Positions 52,448 to 61,764 of a stretch of DNA of 64,000 nt are shown here, piece after piece. This DNA is from Gillisella vitis (GTDB lineage Bacteria; Pseudomonadota; Alphaproteobacteria; Rhizobiales; Rhizobiaceae). The notes beneath the pieces are model-generated. The model did not search any database. It was not told where the DNA came from and saw nothing but the letters and a program-made list of their open reading frames with translations. The stretch is from NCBI GenBank assembly GCA_009744235.1, contig WPHV01000007.1, positions 186,001 to 250,000 of the forward strand, in the 5' to 3' direction. The position numbers and the translations under genes are program-made. Within the stretch, counting starts at the first letter, position 1. Each line of letters starts with the position of its first letter.

Positions 52448-54021
52448 GAATGCAGGCTCCGAGCCAGCTTGGTCCGCGCCGGGATACGGCGATGAGTGAC
52501 GGCATTATAAAGGGCGGCATATTGTTCGGCGCTGCGCTCCCAACTGTAATGTGCCCGCATGGCCTGAAGCTGCAACCGCCGCCAATGGCGGGGTACGGCA
52601 TAGGCGTCCAACGCCCGACGAAGCGCGTGGCGCAGACCGTCGGTGGTGATCTGGTCAAACTGGAAACCGGTTGCCGCCTTGGCAGACATTGCTGCGTCAT
52701 TGGCATCGATAATGGTTTCTGCCAGCCCACCAGTACGTGACACCACCGGCACACAGCCATAGCGCAGAGCATAAAGCTGGGTCAGGCCGCAGGGTTCGAA
52801 ACGCGAGGGCTGAATGATGGAATCGGCACCACCGTGAATGCGATGCGCGGTTTCCTCATCATAGCCGATCTTGACGGCCATGCGGCCAGGAAAACGCTGT
52901 GCAGTCTCGATCAGCGCCTGTTCCAGCGCGCGATCCCCCTGCCCGAGCACGATCAGCTTACCGCCGCCATCGATGATCTCGCTGGCGGCTTCCGCCAGCA
53001 TATCCATGCCTTTTTGCCATGTGATACGGGTAATGGCGGCAAACAGCGGACCGTCATCGTTGTCGAGGCCAAACTGGTTTTGCAAATCCACCTTATTCAA
53101 CCGCTTGAGGCCGATGGTTTTCTGGTCAAAGCGGGAGAACAGATGCGGATCGGTGGCCGGGTTCCAGATTTCCGGATCGATCCCATTGACGATACCGCGC
53201 AGCTTGTCCTTGCGCTGCTTGAGAACGCCTTCAAGGCCCATGCCAAAGCGCGGCGAAAGGATTTCCCGGGCATAGGTCGGGCTGACGGCGGTGATCATGC
53301 TTGACGTCATCAGACCACCCTTCAGATAGCTGATATCGCCATAATACTCCATGCAGTCCGTTGACATCACGCTTGGCGGCAGTCCAATCGAGGGCAGCAG
53401 GGCGGCGTTGAACTGGCCCTGGAATGCGAGATTGTGAATGGTCAAAACCACAGGCGTCGTGCAATCCATGTGCCGCAGGTAGACGGAGGTGAGAGCGGTT
53501 TGCCAGTCATGGGTGTGAACGACATCGGGAACCCAGCCTGGCAGGCTACCGGCTGCAATTTCGGCTGCTGCCAGAGACAGGACCGCAAATCGCTTCCAAT
53601 TGTCATGATGGTCAAGGCAGTTCTCGTCCACATAAGGGCCACCCGGCCGGTCGAACAATTGCGGCGCATCGAGTATGAAAAGGTCGAGGCCGTGGATGCT
53701 GGCGGCGTAAAGCGCTGCGGATTCGCCAAGGAGATCTTCGAACACCAAAAGCGGCGGCTGGTCCCGGATCAATCTGCGGACATTGCTATAGCCTGGAATC
53801 AACGTCCGCGTGGCTACACCAAAATTGGCGAGCGCCTTTGGCAGAGCGCCCGTGACATCGCCGAGACCGCCAGTTTTGACGAGTGGAAAAATTTCCGAGG
53901 TGACGGAGAGCGAACGCAGACTCTGATCGATGACATTGCCTTTCTGCATGCGTTGCGGAAGGCAGCGGATTCCAGCCGCAGCGATCGCCGTGTCCTGTCG
54001 GTCTGAAAAAACAGGTGCCAT
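52444..54021 (-). CDS. glgA: Glycogen synthase
   Basis: A 525-aa GT5 family ADP-glucose starch/glycogen synthase: SVTSEIFPLVKTGGLGDVTGALP (the KTGGL ADP-glucose motif), VHTHDWQTALTSVYLRH, TITRITWQKGMDMLAEA-like stretch (AAITRITWQKGMDM), and PSRFEPCGLTQLYALRYGCVPVV. The ATG at 54021 overlaps the TGA of the upstream DUF2934 gene (TGATG), which supports this long N-terminus, about 36 residues more than usual. No other glycogen gene is visible, so this is likely an additional copy. Confidence 0.9.
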   Translation of the reverse strand: MAPVFSDRQDTAIAAAGIRCLPQRMQKGNVIDQSLRSLSVTSEIFPLVKTGGLGDVTGALPKALANFGVATRTLIPGYSNVRRLIRDQPPLLVFEDLLGESAALYAASIHGLDLFILDAPQLFDRPGGPYVDENCLDHHDNWKRFAVLSLAAAEIAAGSLPGWVPDVVHTHDWQTALTSVYLRHMDCTTPVVLTIHNLAFQGQFNAALLPSIGLPPSVMSTDCMEYYGDISYLKGGLMTSSMITAVSPTYAREILSPRFGMGLEGVLKQRKDKLRGIVNGIDPEIWNPATDPHLFSRFDQKTIGLKRLNKVDLQNQFGLDNDDGPLFAAITRITWQKGMDMLAEAASEIIDGGGKLIVLGQGDRALEQALIETAQRFPGRMAVKIGYDEETAHRIHGGADSIIQPSRFEPCGLTQLYALRYGCVPVVSRTGGLAETIIDANDAAMSAKAATGFQFDQITTDGLRHALRRALDAYAVPRHWRRLQLQAMRAHYSWERSAEQYAALYNAVTHRRIPARTKLARSLHS

Positions 54022-54338
54022 CAGATTATCTTTCGCTTGCGTTTCGTCGCTGCGGCAGGTTTTGGATCTTGCGGCACATCGGCCATCTCAGCTTCTGGGC
54101 TCTGTCTGGTCTTGGCGGCCAGCGTTTTGGTCGTTGGAGCCTTGGCAGTCTGCGTTTTGGCGGCCTGGCTCGCGCGCTTGAGCGCGCCTGCCTTGGCCTT
54201 TTGCGCGGATTGCGAAAGGTCGTGAAATTCGCGATGGGCCTGTTGCCAATGGACGTCGTCTTTCCCGTGCGGCTTGCCCTCTTCTTCCCAAAGGCTATAG
54301 GCTCGCTTTTCGATCCACTCTTTGTCGGATGGCTTCAT
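54021..54338 (-). CDS. DUF2934 domain protein
   Basis: A 105-aa protein. The N-terminal ~45 residues are DUF2934 (WIEKRAYSLWEEEGKPHGKDDVHWQQAHREF); the remainder is a Lys/Ala/Thr-rich low-complexity tail ending KRKRKII, suggestive of nucleic-acid binding. Its TGA overlaps the glgA ATG. DUF2934 proteins often accompany glycogen and stress genes in rhizobia; their function is unknown. Confidence 0.85.
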   Translation of the reverse strand: MKPSDKEWIEKRAYSLWEEEGKPHGKDDVHWQQAHREFHDLSQSAQKAKAGALKRASQAAKTQTAKAPTTKTLAAKTRQSPEAEMADVPQDPKPAAATKRKRKII

Positions 54339-54582
54339 CGTCTATCTCCCATTGACCACCCCTCTAACGTGAAATCGGCCGTTTCTGTTCCCCAAATAGC
54401 GGTCGTTTAGTGAAATTTTCATCGCTGACTTGCGGATAGGCAGAACGCAATAATCGCACCGTCGCTCAACACCCTTGGCAGATAAGGATCTATCGCTTTT
54501 TCAGGAACAATAACCCTTGCCCATCTGTTTTCGACCCGAGCGTCAAACGCGAAGAGAAGACAGTGGGTCAAAGGAGAAGACA

Positions 54583-54924
54583 ATGGAATTGATTGGCACC
54601 TTGGTACATCCTGAAAAGGGCGGACGGTCCGGATATAATGTCGAATTCGTTTCCGACAGTGGTGATGTGGTGTCCGTACAGCTGAAACAAAGCGAGGACC
54701 GGCCTCTGACGCGCGAAAATGCGCCGGAAGCAGCCAGGTCGTTGCTGGAGGAAATCAGCACGAAAGAAGTTGTTGAGGGAGGTACACGCCTCGCCGACCA
54801 AGCCCGCCGGGAGGAGGGTGACCGCGATCTCAACGATGCGCTGGAAGATACTTTTCCGGCCAGTGACCCTGTTTCAATGGCAACGACCAGCACGATCGGT
54901 GGCACTGGAAATAACGACAACTGA
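54583..54924 (+). CDS. Small hypothetical stress-type protein
   Basis: A 113-aa hydrophilic protein starting MELIGTLVHPEKGGRSGYNVEF after AAGGAGAAGACA. The C-terminal part DLNDALEDTFPASDPVSMATTSTIGG matches a short motif (LDxxLxDTFPASDPxS) common at the ends of small proteins in Rhizobiaceae. No catalytic motif. It stands alone, divergent from the DUF2934-glgA genes. Confidence 0.7.
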   Translation: MELIGTLVHPEKGGRSGYNVEFVSDSGDVVSVQLKQSEDRPLTRENAPEAARSLLEEISTKEVVEGGTRLADQARREEGDRDLNDALEDTFPASDPVSMATTSTIGGTGNNDN

Positions 54925-55010
54925 TTATCGCATGATGGTGCTCGGCCAAAAGTTGACAGGTTGACATCTGTAAACGCCGACCGGGTCTTGTGCGGGCAAA
55001 AGTATGCGTG

Positions 55011-55604
55011 TCACTCGCGGGTTAACAAAAAGAAGAATGGCCTGTCGAAATCACGATGCTCCATCAATCCGAGACAGCGGCGGTCATCGATACGGCGAAA
55101 ATGGTCAATGATCGGCTTTTCGTCATAGATCATCGCTGCGCTGACAGTGCCGCCCAGTGCGACAGGCCTTAATCTTGCTTTTGGCCGGCCGGAGGCAAAA
55201 AACCGTCCCAGATTACGAACTACTGTTCTTCCCACCGCGTTATTGAACAGCCTGGGTGACGCAAGCAAAAGCCGCAGCGGAATGAAGAACGGGTTTAACG
55301 GATAAAAACCGAAGCTGTCGCGCATAATCAGCGGATGACCTTCGTCTGCGGAGACAAAATTCTTGCCGTGCCAACCGAAAGGCGGCATCAGGCCATCTAT
55401 CGGATGATTTGTCGCTAACTCCTGCCCGACCCACATGCCGATCATGTCATCGACTTCAAGGGCTGGTAGTTGGAGAAACCTAGCAATTGCTTCTTCGCCC
55501 GTTGTGCCATGCTGTTGCCATTGGATCAGCCAGTCCGTATCTGCAAAAACCTGTGTTGTCACGGCAATGTGTTCCCGCTCTCTAGAGTTTCCGGTCCGGC
55601 GCAT
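55011..55604 (-). CDS. GXWXG/DUF4334 domain protein
   Basis: A 197-aa protein with a GXWXG-type N-terminal part (DDMIGMWVGQEL, PPFGWHGKNF) and a DUF4334 C-terminus (GGTVSAAMIYDEKPIIDHFRRIDDRRCLGLMEHRDFDRPFFFLLTR). The family is lipocalin-like, of unknown function. The start at 55604 lacks a clear ribosome site. Confidence 0.75.
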   Translation of the reverse strand: MRRTGNSREREHIAVTTQVFADTDWLIQWQQHGTTGEEAIARFLQLPALEVDDMIGMWVGQELATNHPIDGLMPPFGWHGKNFVSADEGHPLIMRDSFGFYPLNPFFIPLRLLLASPRLFNNAVGRTVVRNLGRFFASGRPKARLRPVALGGTVSAAMIYDEKPIIDHFRRIDDRRCLGLMEHRDFDRPFFFLLTRE

Positions 55605-56008
55605 TGCATGACGTTTTCCCTTGCCTCATGAGGCTCCTCTCCGGGTGACGGTTCTGGACTGTTTGCTTGTTGCGCTTTCTATGCGGCAATTATGCGTTGC
55701 TGCTATCAACATCACTTCACGGCATTTGTTCCTTTTGGGACCGTCACGCTGCGTTGAACTTGGGTGAGGTATTGTGTTTGCGACTATTTCAAGCGTTTGA
55801 TCCCTTTGATCCGTCTTCAGAAAACGAGCCGGATGTAAGGCCGGATTTGTTTGAAACGCTGAAAAGTGATGGCAGATGTGCATCAGTGGGGTTTGCATCG
55901 TCGATATGAATGGCCTACTCCCTAACGCTTGAAATAGTTAACATATGACAATTGCCAAGAGGCGCCATAGCCGTCGCGTTGTCAGTGAAGAATGGATGAG
56001 CGGCGATC
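55605..56008. other. Intergenic region with no supported gene
   Basis: Short frames on both strands (55626-55898 minus, 55667-55909 plus) overlap each other, lack ribosome sites and show no family motif. The region probably contains the promoters of the flanking divergent genes. Confidence 0.4.
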
Positions 56009-57001
56009 ATGACGCGGTTTTTACCCGATAAATTCACCCTGATGCTTGTGTGTACAGTGGCTCTGGCTTCAGTCTTGCCGATCAGCGGCCAGCCGGCGGT
56101 TTATTTCGGCTGGGCAACGAAAGTTGCGATTGCGGCGCTGTTTTTTCTGCATGGCGCGCGTCTGTCGCGGGATGTCGTGGTTGCAGGCATGTTGCATTGG
56201 CGACTGCATCTGTCGATCCTGGCCATGACCTTTGTGATCTTTCCCTTGCTTGGCTTAGGGCTTGGCTTCTTGGTGCAGGGTTTTCTGCCAACCTCGCTTT
56301 ATCTTGGCATTCTTTACATTTGTGTCCTGCCATCGACTGTCCAATCGTCTATCGCTTTTACCTCCATGGCAGGGGGCAATGTGCCGGCGGCGATCTGTTC
56401 AGCCTCGGCCTCTAATATTTTCGGGATGATCCTCACCCCTCTGCTCTGCGGGCTGCTGCTATCTGCCGGTGGCCATGGCGGGATTTCGCTTGACGCTGTC
56501 TTGCAAATTTTCGTGCAATTGTTGCTCCCGTTTTTGGTTGGCCAGGTTTTGCAACCTTTTATCGGCAATTGGGTCAGGGCGCGCAAATCCTTGCTGTCGC
56601 CAATTGATCGTGGCTCGATTCTGATGGTGGTCTATGCGGCCTTTAGCGAGGCGGTCATTGAGGGGATCTGGAAGCATTTCTCGCTGGCCGATATTGGCGC
56701 GGTCGTGGTGGTCGATATGGTCCTGCTGGCGCTGGCGCTGATCATCACCACATTCGGAAGCCGGTTGCTTGGTTTTTCCAAGGAGGATGAAATTGCCATC
56801 ACCTTCTGTGGCTCGAAGAAAAGTCTGGCCTCCGGCGTGCCGATGGCCAGCGCGATTTTTGCCGGACAAAGTATCGGCGCCATCGTCATGCCATTGATGC
56901 TGTTTCACCAGATCCAGCTGATGGCCTGCGCGGTGATCGCCCAGAAATATGCGCAAAAGCGCAAGCTGAAGGAAGCCGAAGTGGCTGTTGCTTCAGCCTG
57001 A
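56009..57001 (+). CDS. SBF-like bile acid:sodium symporter family protein (YfeH-like)
   Basis: A 330-aa integral membrane protein with about ten hydrophobic segments. Typical SBF/PF13593 stretches: ALFFLHGARLSRDVVVAGMLHWRLHLSILAMTFVIFPLLGLGLG, VLPSTVQSSIAFTSMAGGNVPAAICSASASNIFGMILTPLL, FCGSKKSLASGVPMASAIF. It probably exchanges an organic anion with Na+ or H+. Start at 56009. Confidence 0.88.
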   Translation: MTRFLPDKFTLMLVCTVALASVLPISGQPAVYFGWATKVAIAALFFLHGARLSRDVVVAGMLHWRLHLSILAMTFVIFPLLGLGLGFLVQGFLPTSLYLGILYICVLPSTVQSSIAFTSMAGGNVPAAICSASASNIFGMILTPLLCGLLLSAGGHGGISLDAVLQIFVQLLLPFLVGQVLQPFIGNWVRARKSLLSPIDRGSILMVVYAAFSEAVIEGIWKHFSLADIGAVVVVDMVLLALALIITTFGSRLLGFSKEDEIAITFCGSKKSLASGVPMASAIFAGQSIGAIVMPLMLFHQIQLMACAVIAQKYAQKRKLKEAEVAVASA

Positions 57002-57057
57002 TGCCATTTAATACCAAGTCTCTGACATGCTGACGCATCCTCGCCTTCAGAGCCTCC

Positions 57058-58089
57058 TCAGGAAAAGGCAATCTGAGCTTTCATAGCCTTGCTCCGGTCG
57101 GATGCGATGGTGAAGGCAGAAAGCGCGTCTTCCAAAGGCACGGTGTGGGTGATCAGCGGCTTGACGTCGATCAGCCCCTTGCGCATCAGCTCCACCCCGA
57201 CCGCAAATTCACTGTGGAAACGGAAGGAGCCGCGCAGGTCCAGTTCCTTGGCGGTAATGGCCATCATCGGCAGGGTCATATCGCCGCCAAGCCCGAGCTG
57301 CATGATGACGCCGCGTGGACGCATGGCGGAAATTCCGCCAGCCAGTGCCGCGGCGACGCCGGTGCATTCGTAAAGCACATCGAATGTGCCTTTACCCACC
57401 GCGTATTCTGCAAGGCCATCCGGCTGGGCTGCGGTGTTGATCACCCGGTCAGCGCCCGCCGCCTTGGCCAGTGCCAGCGTAAAGTCCGAGAGATCGGTGG
57501 CAACGATTTCCTTTGCCCCGGCCCTCCGGGCGGCAATGATTGATAAAACGCCAATCGGACCGCAACCGGTGACCAGAACCCGCTTGCCGAGCATTTCGCC
57601 TGCCCGCCGCGTCGCATGCAACGTCACGGCCAGCGGTTCGGCCATCGCCGCCTCCCCCGCGCTCAGTCCATCCGCCACCACGCATTGGCTGGCGTCGGCG
57701 ACAAGGCTTTGCCGGAACGCACCCTGGATATGGGGAAAGGGCATGGCGCTGCCGTAAAACCGCATATTGATGCATTGATTGTGCAGGCCTTCTTGGCAAT
57801 AGGCGCAGGTGTGGCACGGGCGCGACGGCGAGACGGCGACGAGCTGGCCGATGCCTAGTCCTGTGACCCCTGCCCCCAATGTTTCGACATAGGCCGAGAC
57901 TTCATGGCCAAGGATCATCGGCTGTTTCAGTCTGACAGCGCCAAAACCGCCGTGATTGTAATAGTGCAGGTCGCTGCCGCAGATGCCGCCCGTGGCAAGC
58001 CGCAATTTTACCTCGCCTGGACCGGGCTCGACCTCGTCCACCTCTTCGATGCGAACGTCTTTCGCCGCATGGGCAACAATGGCTTTCAT
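57058..58089 (-). CDS. idnD: L-idonate 5-dehydrogenase, zinc-containing
   Basis: A 343-aa medium-chain dehydrogenase: zinc-site GGICGSDLHYYNHGGFGAV and GHEVSAYVETLG, structural Cys cluster CHTCAYCQEGLHNQC, Rossmann VLVTGCGPIGVLSI. It oxidises L-idonate to 5-keto-D-gluconate. It starts 10 bases after the stop of the 2-hydroxyacid dehydrogenase (ribosome site GAGGATAAATCC). The adjacent divergent operon holds the next steps (5-ketogluconate reductase and gluconokinase). Confidence 0.9.
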   Translation of the reverse strand: MKAIVAHAAKDVRIEEVDEVEPGPGEVKLRLATGGICGSDLHYYNHGGFGAVRLKQPMILGHEVSAYVETLGAGVTGLGIGQLVAVSPSRPCHTCAYCQEGLHNQCINMRFYGSAMPFPHIQGAFRQSLVADASQCVVADGLSAGEAAMAEPLAVTLHATRRAGEMLGKRVLVTGCGPIGVLSIIAARRAGAKEIVATDLSDFTLALAKAAGADRVINTAAQPDGLAEYAVGKGTFDVLYECTGVAAALAGGISAMRPRGVIMQLGLGGDMTLPMMAITAKELDLRGSFRFHSEFAVGVELMRKGLIDVKPLITHTVPLEDALSAFTIASDRSKAMKAQIAFS

Positions 58090-58099
58090 GGATTTATCC

Positions 58100-59047
58100 T
58101 CATAAAACCGGGGTTGGCAGAGCCTGGCCGGCGAAATGTGCGGTCAGATTGTCGCGGACCAACTGGCCCATGGCCTGGCGGGTCTCAAGTGTGCCGGAGG
58201 CGTGGTGGGGTTGGAGCAGGACGTTGTCCAGCGCCAGGAAGCGTGGGTTTAGCTTGGGCTCACCTTCGAACACATCCAGCGCGGCAGAGCCCAGCCGTCC
58301 GGTTTCGAGCGCTTCCAGCAAGGCGGCTTCATCGATATTCGAGGCGCGGGATATGTTGATCAGCATACCCTCCGGCCCTAGCGCCTCAATGACATCGCGT
58401 CCGACGATATGTCTTGTATCGGCGGATGCGGCCAGGGTGACGAACAGGAAGTCGGATGTTCTGGCCAGTTCCACGGGATCGGCAACGAATGTCATGCCCT
58501 CGCCATAGGGTTTCGGTGCGACATCGCTGTAGGAAATCTGCATATCGAAGCCTTTGAGGCGCTTGGCGACCTCAAAGCCGATGCGGCCAAGGCCCAGCAC
58601 CCCTGCCCGCCTGCCCCAGACCCGGCGTTTCAGCGGATAAAGACCCTTTGCAGCCCAGCTGCCATCCTTCACCCAGGTCTCGGCGCCGATCATGCCGCGC
58701 GATTGGCATAGCATCATCGCGACGCCCAGATCGGCAACGTCATTGGTCAACACATCGGGTGTGTTGGTGACGCGGATGCCACGGGCGCGGCAAGCTTCGA
58801 GATCCACGGCGTCATAGCCAACACCGTAGACCGAGATGATTTCGAGCTTCGGGCAGGCGTCGATCATGGCGCGGTCAGCACCGAGTTCTCCCCTTGTGGC
58901 AATGCCTTGAATGCGTGGCCCAACGGTGGTGATAAAAGCGGTCTTGTCGGCTGCGTCGAAATAGCGGTGCACGGTGAACTGATCGTTCAAAGGGCCTTCA
59001 TCCCAGGCGGGATAGGGTCCGACCTGCAAAATCTCCGGCTTTGCCAC
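58100..59047 (-). CDS. D-isomer 2-hydroxyacid dehydrogenase
   Basis: A 315-aa NAD(P)-dependent dehydrogenase: GVGYDAVDLEACRARGIRVTNTPDVLTNDVADLGVAMML, the nucleotide-binding GVLGLGRIGFEVAKRLKGF, and catalytic LINISRASNIDEAALLEAL and QPHHASGTLETRQAMG (His). Resembles glyoxylate/hydroxypyruvate or 2-ketogluconate reductases; the idonate/gluconate setting suggests a 2-keto sugar-acid substrate. GTG start with AGGAGAGG upstream. First gene of the minus operon. Confidence 0.88.
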   Translation of the reverse strand: MAKPEILQVGPYPAWDEGPLNDQFTVHRYFDAADKTAFITTVGPRIQGIATRGELGADRAMIDACPKLEIISVYGVGYDAVDLEACRARGIRVTNTPDVLTNDVADLGVAMMLCQSRGMIGAETWVKDGSWAAKGLYPLKRRVWGRRAGVLGLGRIGFEVAKRLKGFDMQISYSDVAPKPYGEGMTFVADPVELARTSDFLFVTLAASADTRHIVGRDVIEALGPEGMLINISRASNIDEAALLEALETGRLGSAALDVFEGEPKLNPRFLALDNVLLQPHHASGTLETRQAMGQLVRDNLTAHFAGQALPTPVL

Positions 59048-59095
59048 TTTCTTTTCCTCTCCTTGATGAACCTGTTCTAAAAAACTTGACAGGCA

Positions 59096-59111
59096 ATGTT
59101 ATCGATAACAT
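59096..59111. promoter_or_regulatory. 16-bp operator-like palindrome between divergent idonate operons
   Basis: ATGTTATC-GATAACAT is a perfect palindrome with the CG centre favoured by LacI/GntR-family regulators, and it resembles GntR/IdnR operators. A TTGACA lies at 59086-59091, so the site overlaps a plus-strand promoter (17 bases to CATAAA). It lies between 58100-59047 (minus) and 59156 onward (plus). The LacI-family gene at 61765 is the likely regulator. Confidence 0.75.
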
Positions 59112-59155
59112 AAACAGGTTCAACAAATGTTGTCGAGATAAAAGTGGAGGATGCC

Positions 59156-59914
59156 ATGTCGCTTGGTCTTTTCGATCTGACGGGTCGTCGCGCGTTGGTG
59201 ACAGGGTCTTCGCAAGGCATTGGCTTTGCCTTGGCGCAAGGTTTGCGGGCGGCGGGCGCGACCGTGATCGTGAATGGACGCGATGAAGGCAAGCTTGCCT
59301 CCGCCGCCGCCCAGATCGGCGATGGCTGTGATATTCTGGCTTTCGACGTCACCGATCATCAGGCGTCGCGGGATGCTGTTGATGGTTTTGAGGCCACCAA
59401 AGGGCCGATCGACATTCTCGTCAACAATGCCGGAATGCAGTTTCGCGGCCCTCTGGAAGAGTTTCCGGCAGATGCTTTCGAGCGGCTGCTGCGCACCAAT
59501 ATTTCCAGCGTCTTCAATGTCGGCCAAGCTGCGGCCCGCCACATGATCAAGCGCGGCGCTGGCAAGATCATCAACATTGCCAGTGTGCAGACGGCGCTGG
59601 CCCGGCCATCGATTGCCCCTTACACGGCCACCAAAGGCGCGGTCGGCAATCTCACCAAGGGCATGGCGACCGATTGGGCGAAATATGGGCTGCAATGCAA
59701 CGCCATCGCGCCCGGCTATTTCGATACGCCGCTGAATGCTGCGCTGGTTGCCGATCCTGATTTCTCGACCTGGCTGGAAAAGCGCACGCCTGCCGGGCGC
59801 TGGGGCAAGGTTGAGGAACTGGTGGGTGCCTGCATCTTCCTGGCGTCTGGAGCCTCGTCCTTCGTCAACGGCCATGTTCTGTATGTCGATGGCGGCATCA
59901 CCGCCTCGCTCTAG
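59156..59914 (+). CDS. idnO: Gluconate 5-dehydrogenase (5-ketogluconate reductase), SDR family
   Basis: A 252-aa short-chain dehydrogenase: TGxxxGIG motif VTGSSQGIGFALAQ, NNAG at DILVNNAGMQFRGPL, catalytic Ser (INIASVQTAL) and YxxxK (YTATKGAVGN). It reduces 5-keto-D-gluconate to D-gluconate. The ATG at 59156 follows TGGAGGATGCC; it is first in the operon idnO-gntK-dehydrogenase-small protein. Confidence 0.9.
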   Translation: MSLGLFDLTGRRALVTGSSQGIGFALAQGLRAAGATVIVNGRDEGKLASAAAQIGDGCDILAFDVTDHQASRDAVDGFEATKGPIDILVNNAGMQFRGPLEEFPADAFERLLRTNISSVFNVGQAAARHMIKRGAGKIINIASVQTALARPSIAPYTATKGAVGNLTKGMATDWAKYGLQCNAIAPGYFDTPLNAALVADPDFSTWLEKRTPAGRWGKVEELVGACIFLASGASSFVNGHVLYVDGGITASL

Positions 59915-59927
59915 GAGCAATGCCGTG

Positions 59928-60419
59928 ATGAAACTGGTACTTATGGGTGTCTCAGGCTGCGGTAAATCCTCCGTTGGCGCCGCATTGGCGGCAAGGCTCG
60001 GGGCGGTCTATATCGACGGCGACGATCTGCATCCGCCGCAAAATATTGCCCGGATGCAGGCGGGTATTCCGCTTGACGACGCGGATCGATGGCCATGGTT
60101 GGATGCGGTTGGAACACGCCTTGCCGGGGAACAAGGCATAACCATTATCGGGTGTTCGGCGTTGAAGCGGGCGTACCGCGACAGGATCAGGGAAAAGGCT
60201 TGTGGTTCTGTGCGTTTCATCCATCTGGCTGGCAGCCATGCCGTGATTGCCAGACGTGTCACCGAGCGACCAGGGCATTTCATGCCCGCTTCGCTGCTCG
60301 ACAGCCAATTTGCAGCGCTTGAGCCGCCGGGGGCCGATGAACATGCGGTGACCGTCGATATCGATCAGCCGCTTGACAGTCTGGTAGCGGCGATTGTTTC
60401 GGCCATAGGGGAGGAATGA
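59928..60419 (+). CDS. gntK: Gluconokinase
   Basis: A 163-aa GntK-type kinase: P-loop GVSGCGKSSVGAALA, YIDGDDLHPPQNIARMQAGIPLDDADRWPWLDAV, CSALKRAYRDRIRE, RPGHFMPASLLDSQFAALEPP. It phosphorylates D-gluconate to 6-phosphogluconate. ATG 59928 follows AGGAG by about 10 bases; GTG 59925 is also possible. Confidence 0.92.
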   Translation: MKLVLMGVSGCGKSSVGAALAARLGAVYIDGDDLHPPQNIARMQAGIPLDDADRWPWLDAVGTRLAGEQGITIIGCSALKRAYRDRIREKACGSVRFIHLAGSHAVIARRVTERPGHFMPASLLDSQFAALEPPGADEHAVTVDIDQPLDSLVAAIVSAIGEE

Positions 60420-60421
60420 TC

Positions 60422-61306
60422 ATGACCAACACAGTGGCGCTGATCGGCGCGGGCGCGATGGGCGGCGCAATTGGTAGAAGGCTGGTTGAAACCGGCAACC
60501 AACTGACTGTCTTCGACCTCAATGCTGAAAAGGTGGCGGAGTTGACCGCGCTTGGCGCGACGTCTGCAAAGACAGCGGCGGAAGCTGCATCGCGCTCCGA
60601 CTATGTTATTCTCAGCCTCAATGCGCCGCACATCATTCGAGCCGCCGTGTTCGGCAAGGACGGAGTGGCCGAGGGGGCAAAACCCGGCACCTTGATTATC
60701 GACATGTCCTCCATCGACCCGGAGGCAACCCGGCAATTGGCTGGGGATGCGGCGGAAAAGGGTCTGCGCTGGGTCGATAGCCCGCTTTCTGGCGGGGCAC
60801 CCAAGGCGGCGATTGGTGAATTGACGTTGATGGCTGGCGGGACAGAGCAGGACGTGGCCGATGCGCATCAGGTTTTGCAGCATGTCGCATCCAATTATAC
60901 GCATATGGGTCCGGTGGGTGCTGGCCAAACCACCAAGCTGATCAATCAGGTGCTGTGTGGCTTGAATTTTCTGGCCGTGGCCGAGGCGACGCAATTGGCG
61001 CTGGACGCTGGAGTTGATGCCGCGAAAATCCCGCAGGCATTGAAGGGCGGCCGCGCCGATAGCGCCATCCTTCAGGAATATATGCCACGTTATGTCACCA
61101 AGGATTATCGCCGCACGGGCCGGATCGACAATATGGTCAAGGACCTGAACGGCGCGCAGGATCTGGCGCGACGAACCAATACGGCCATGCCGCTGACGGC
61201 AATCTGCGCCGAGGTGCATCGTATGCTGACAGCGGCGGGCCTGGGTGGAGAAGACCAGGCGATGTTGATGGAATTTTTCACCGGAGCAAAAAGGGAGACC
61301 TCCTGA
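60422..61306 (+). CDS. 3-Hydroxyisobutyrate dehydrogenase-like NAD-binding oxidoreductase
   Basis: A 294-aa beta-hydroxyacid dehydrogenase: N-terminal VALIGAGAMGGAIGRRLVETGNQLTVFD, catalytic-type VDSPLSGGAPKAAIGELTLMAGG, and GAGQTTKLINQVL with the conserved Lys. Could act on tartronate semialdehyde, 6-phosphogluconate-like or related acids in the idonate/gluconate pathway. ATG 60422 spaced after GGGGAGG; ATG 60416 overlaps the gntK stop. Confidence 0.85.
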   Translation: MTNTVALIGAGAMGGAIGRRLVETGNQLTVFDLNAEKVAELTALGATSAKTAAEAASRSDYVILSLNAPHIIRAAVFGKDGVAEGAKPGTLIIDMSSIDPEATRQLAGDAAEKGLRWVDSPLSGGAPKAAIGELTLMAGGTEQDVADAHQVLQHVASNYTHMGPVGAGQTTKLINQVLCGLNFLAVAEATQLALDAGVDAAKIPQALKGGRADSAILQEYMPRYVTKDYRRTGRIDNMVKDLNGAQDLARRTNTAMPLTAICAEVHRMLTAAGLGGEDQAMLMEFFTGAKRETS

Positions 61307-61638
61307 TGATCACACGTTACGCCTTGTTTGAAGGTACGGTAAGGCCGGGGCAGACGGAGGCCTTCCGGGCTGCTGTTCTCGATACCATCTTGCCAAAATG
61401 GAAACAGTTTCCAAAGGCGATTGACGTCAGGGTGTCCTTTGCCGAGGCCCGTGATGATGGCGCGCCGGAATTTCCGATGATACTGGCGATCAACTATCCG
61501 GATATGGAGGCGGTCGAGGCCGCGTTGGCCAGCCCGGTCCGCGCCGAAGCTCGTGCGGCAACAGAAGCGGTGCTCTCGCAGTTCTTCGATGGCCGTATCC
61601 ATCATCACGTGACGCTTGCCAACGAATTCGCGCTTTGA
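61306..61638 (+). CDS. Small dimeric alpha-beta-barrel (EthD/ABM-like) protein
   Basis: A 110-aa protein of the ferredoxin-fold monooxygenase/EthD type by layout (YALFEGTVRPGQTEAFRAAV, DVRVSFAEARDDGAPEFPMILAINYPDMEAVEAALASPVRAEARAATEAVLSQF, ending HHHVTLANEF). The ATG overlaps the preceding TGA (TGATG), so translation is coupled. The role in sugar-acid catabolism is unknown. Confidence 0.75.
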   Translation: MITRYALFEGTVRPGQTEAFRAAVLDTILPKWKQFPKAIDVRVSFAEARDDGAPEFPMILAINYPDMEAVEAALASPVRAEARAATEAVLSQFFDGRIHHHVTLANEFAL

Positions 61639-61764
61639 CCATGCGCTTGTGGCTTCCCCTCCCCTGTTTGGGGTGGGTTTGCCGATGGGAAAAGCTTTTA
61701 GCTGGCTTTTACGCACCTTATAAACGCAGTGTAACACGCTGATAACCATAAAGGGGGCCATTGG

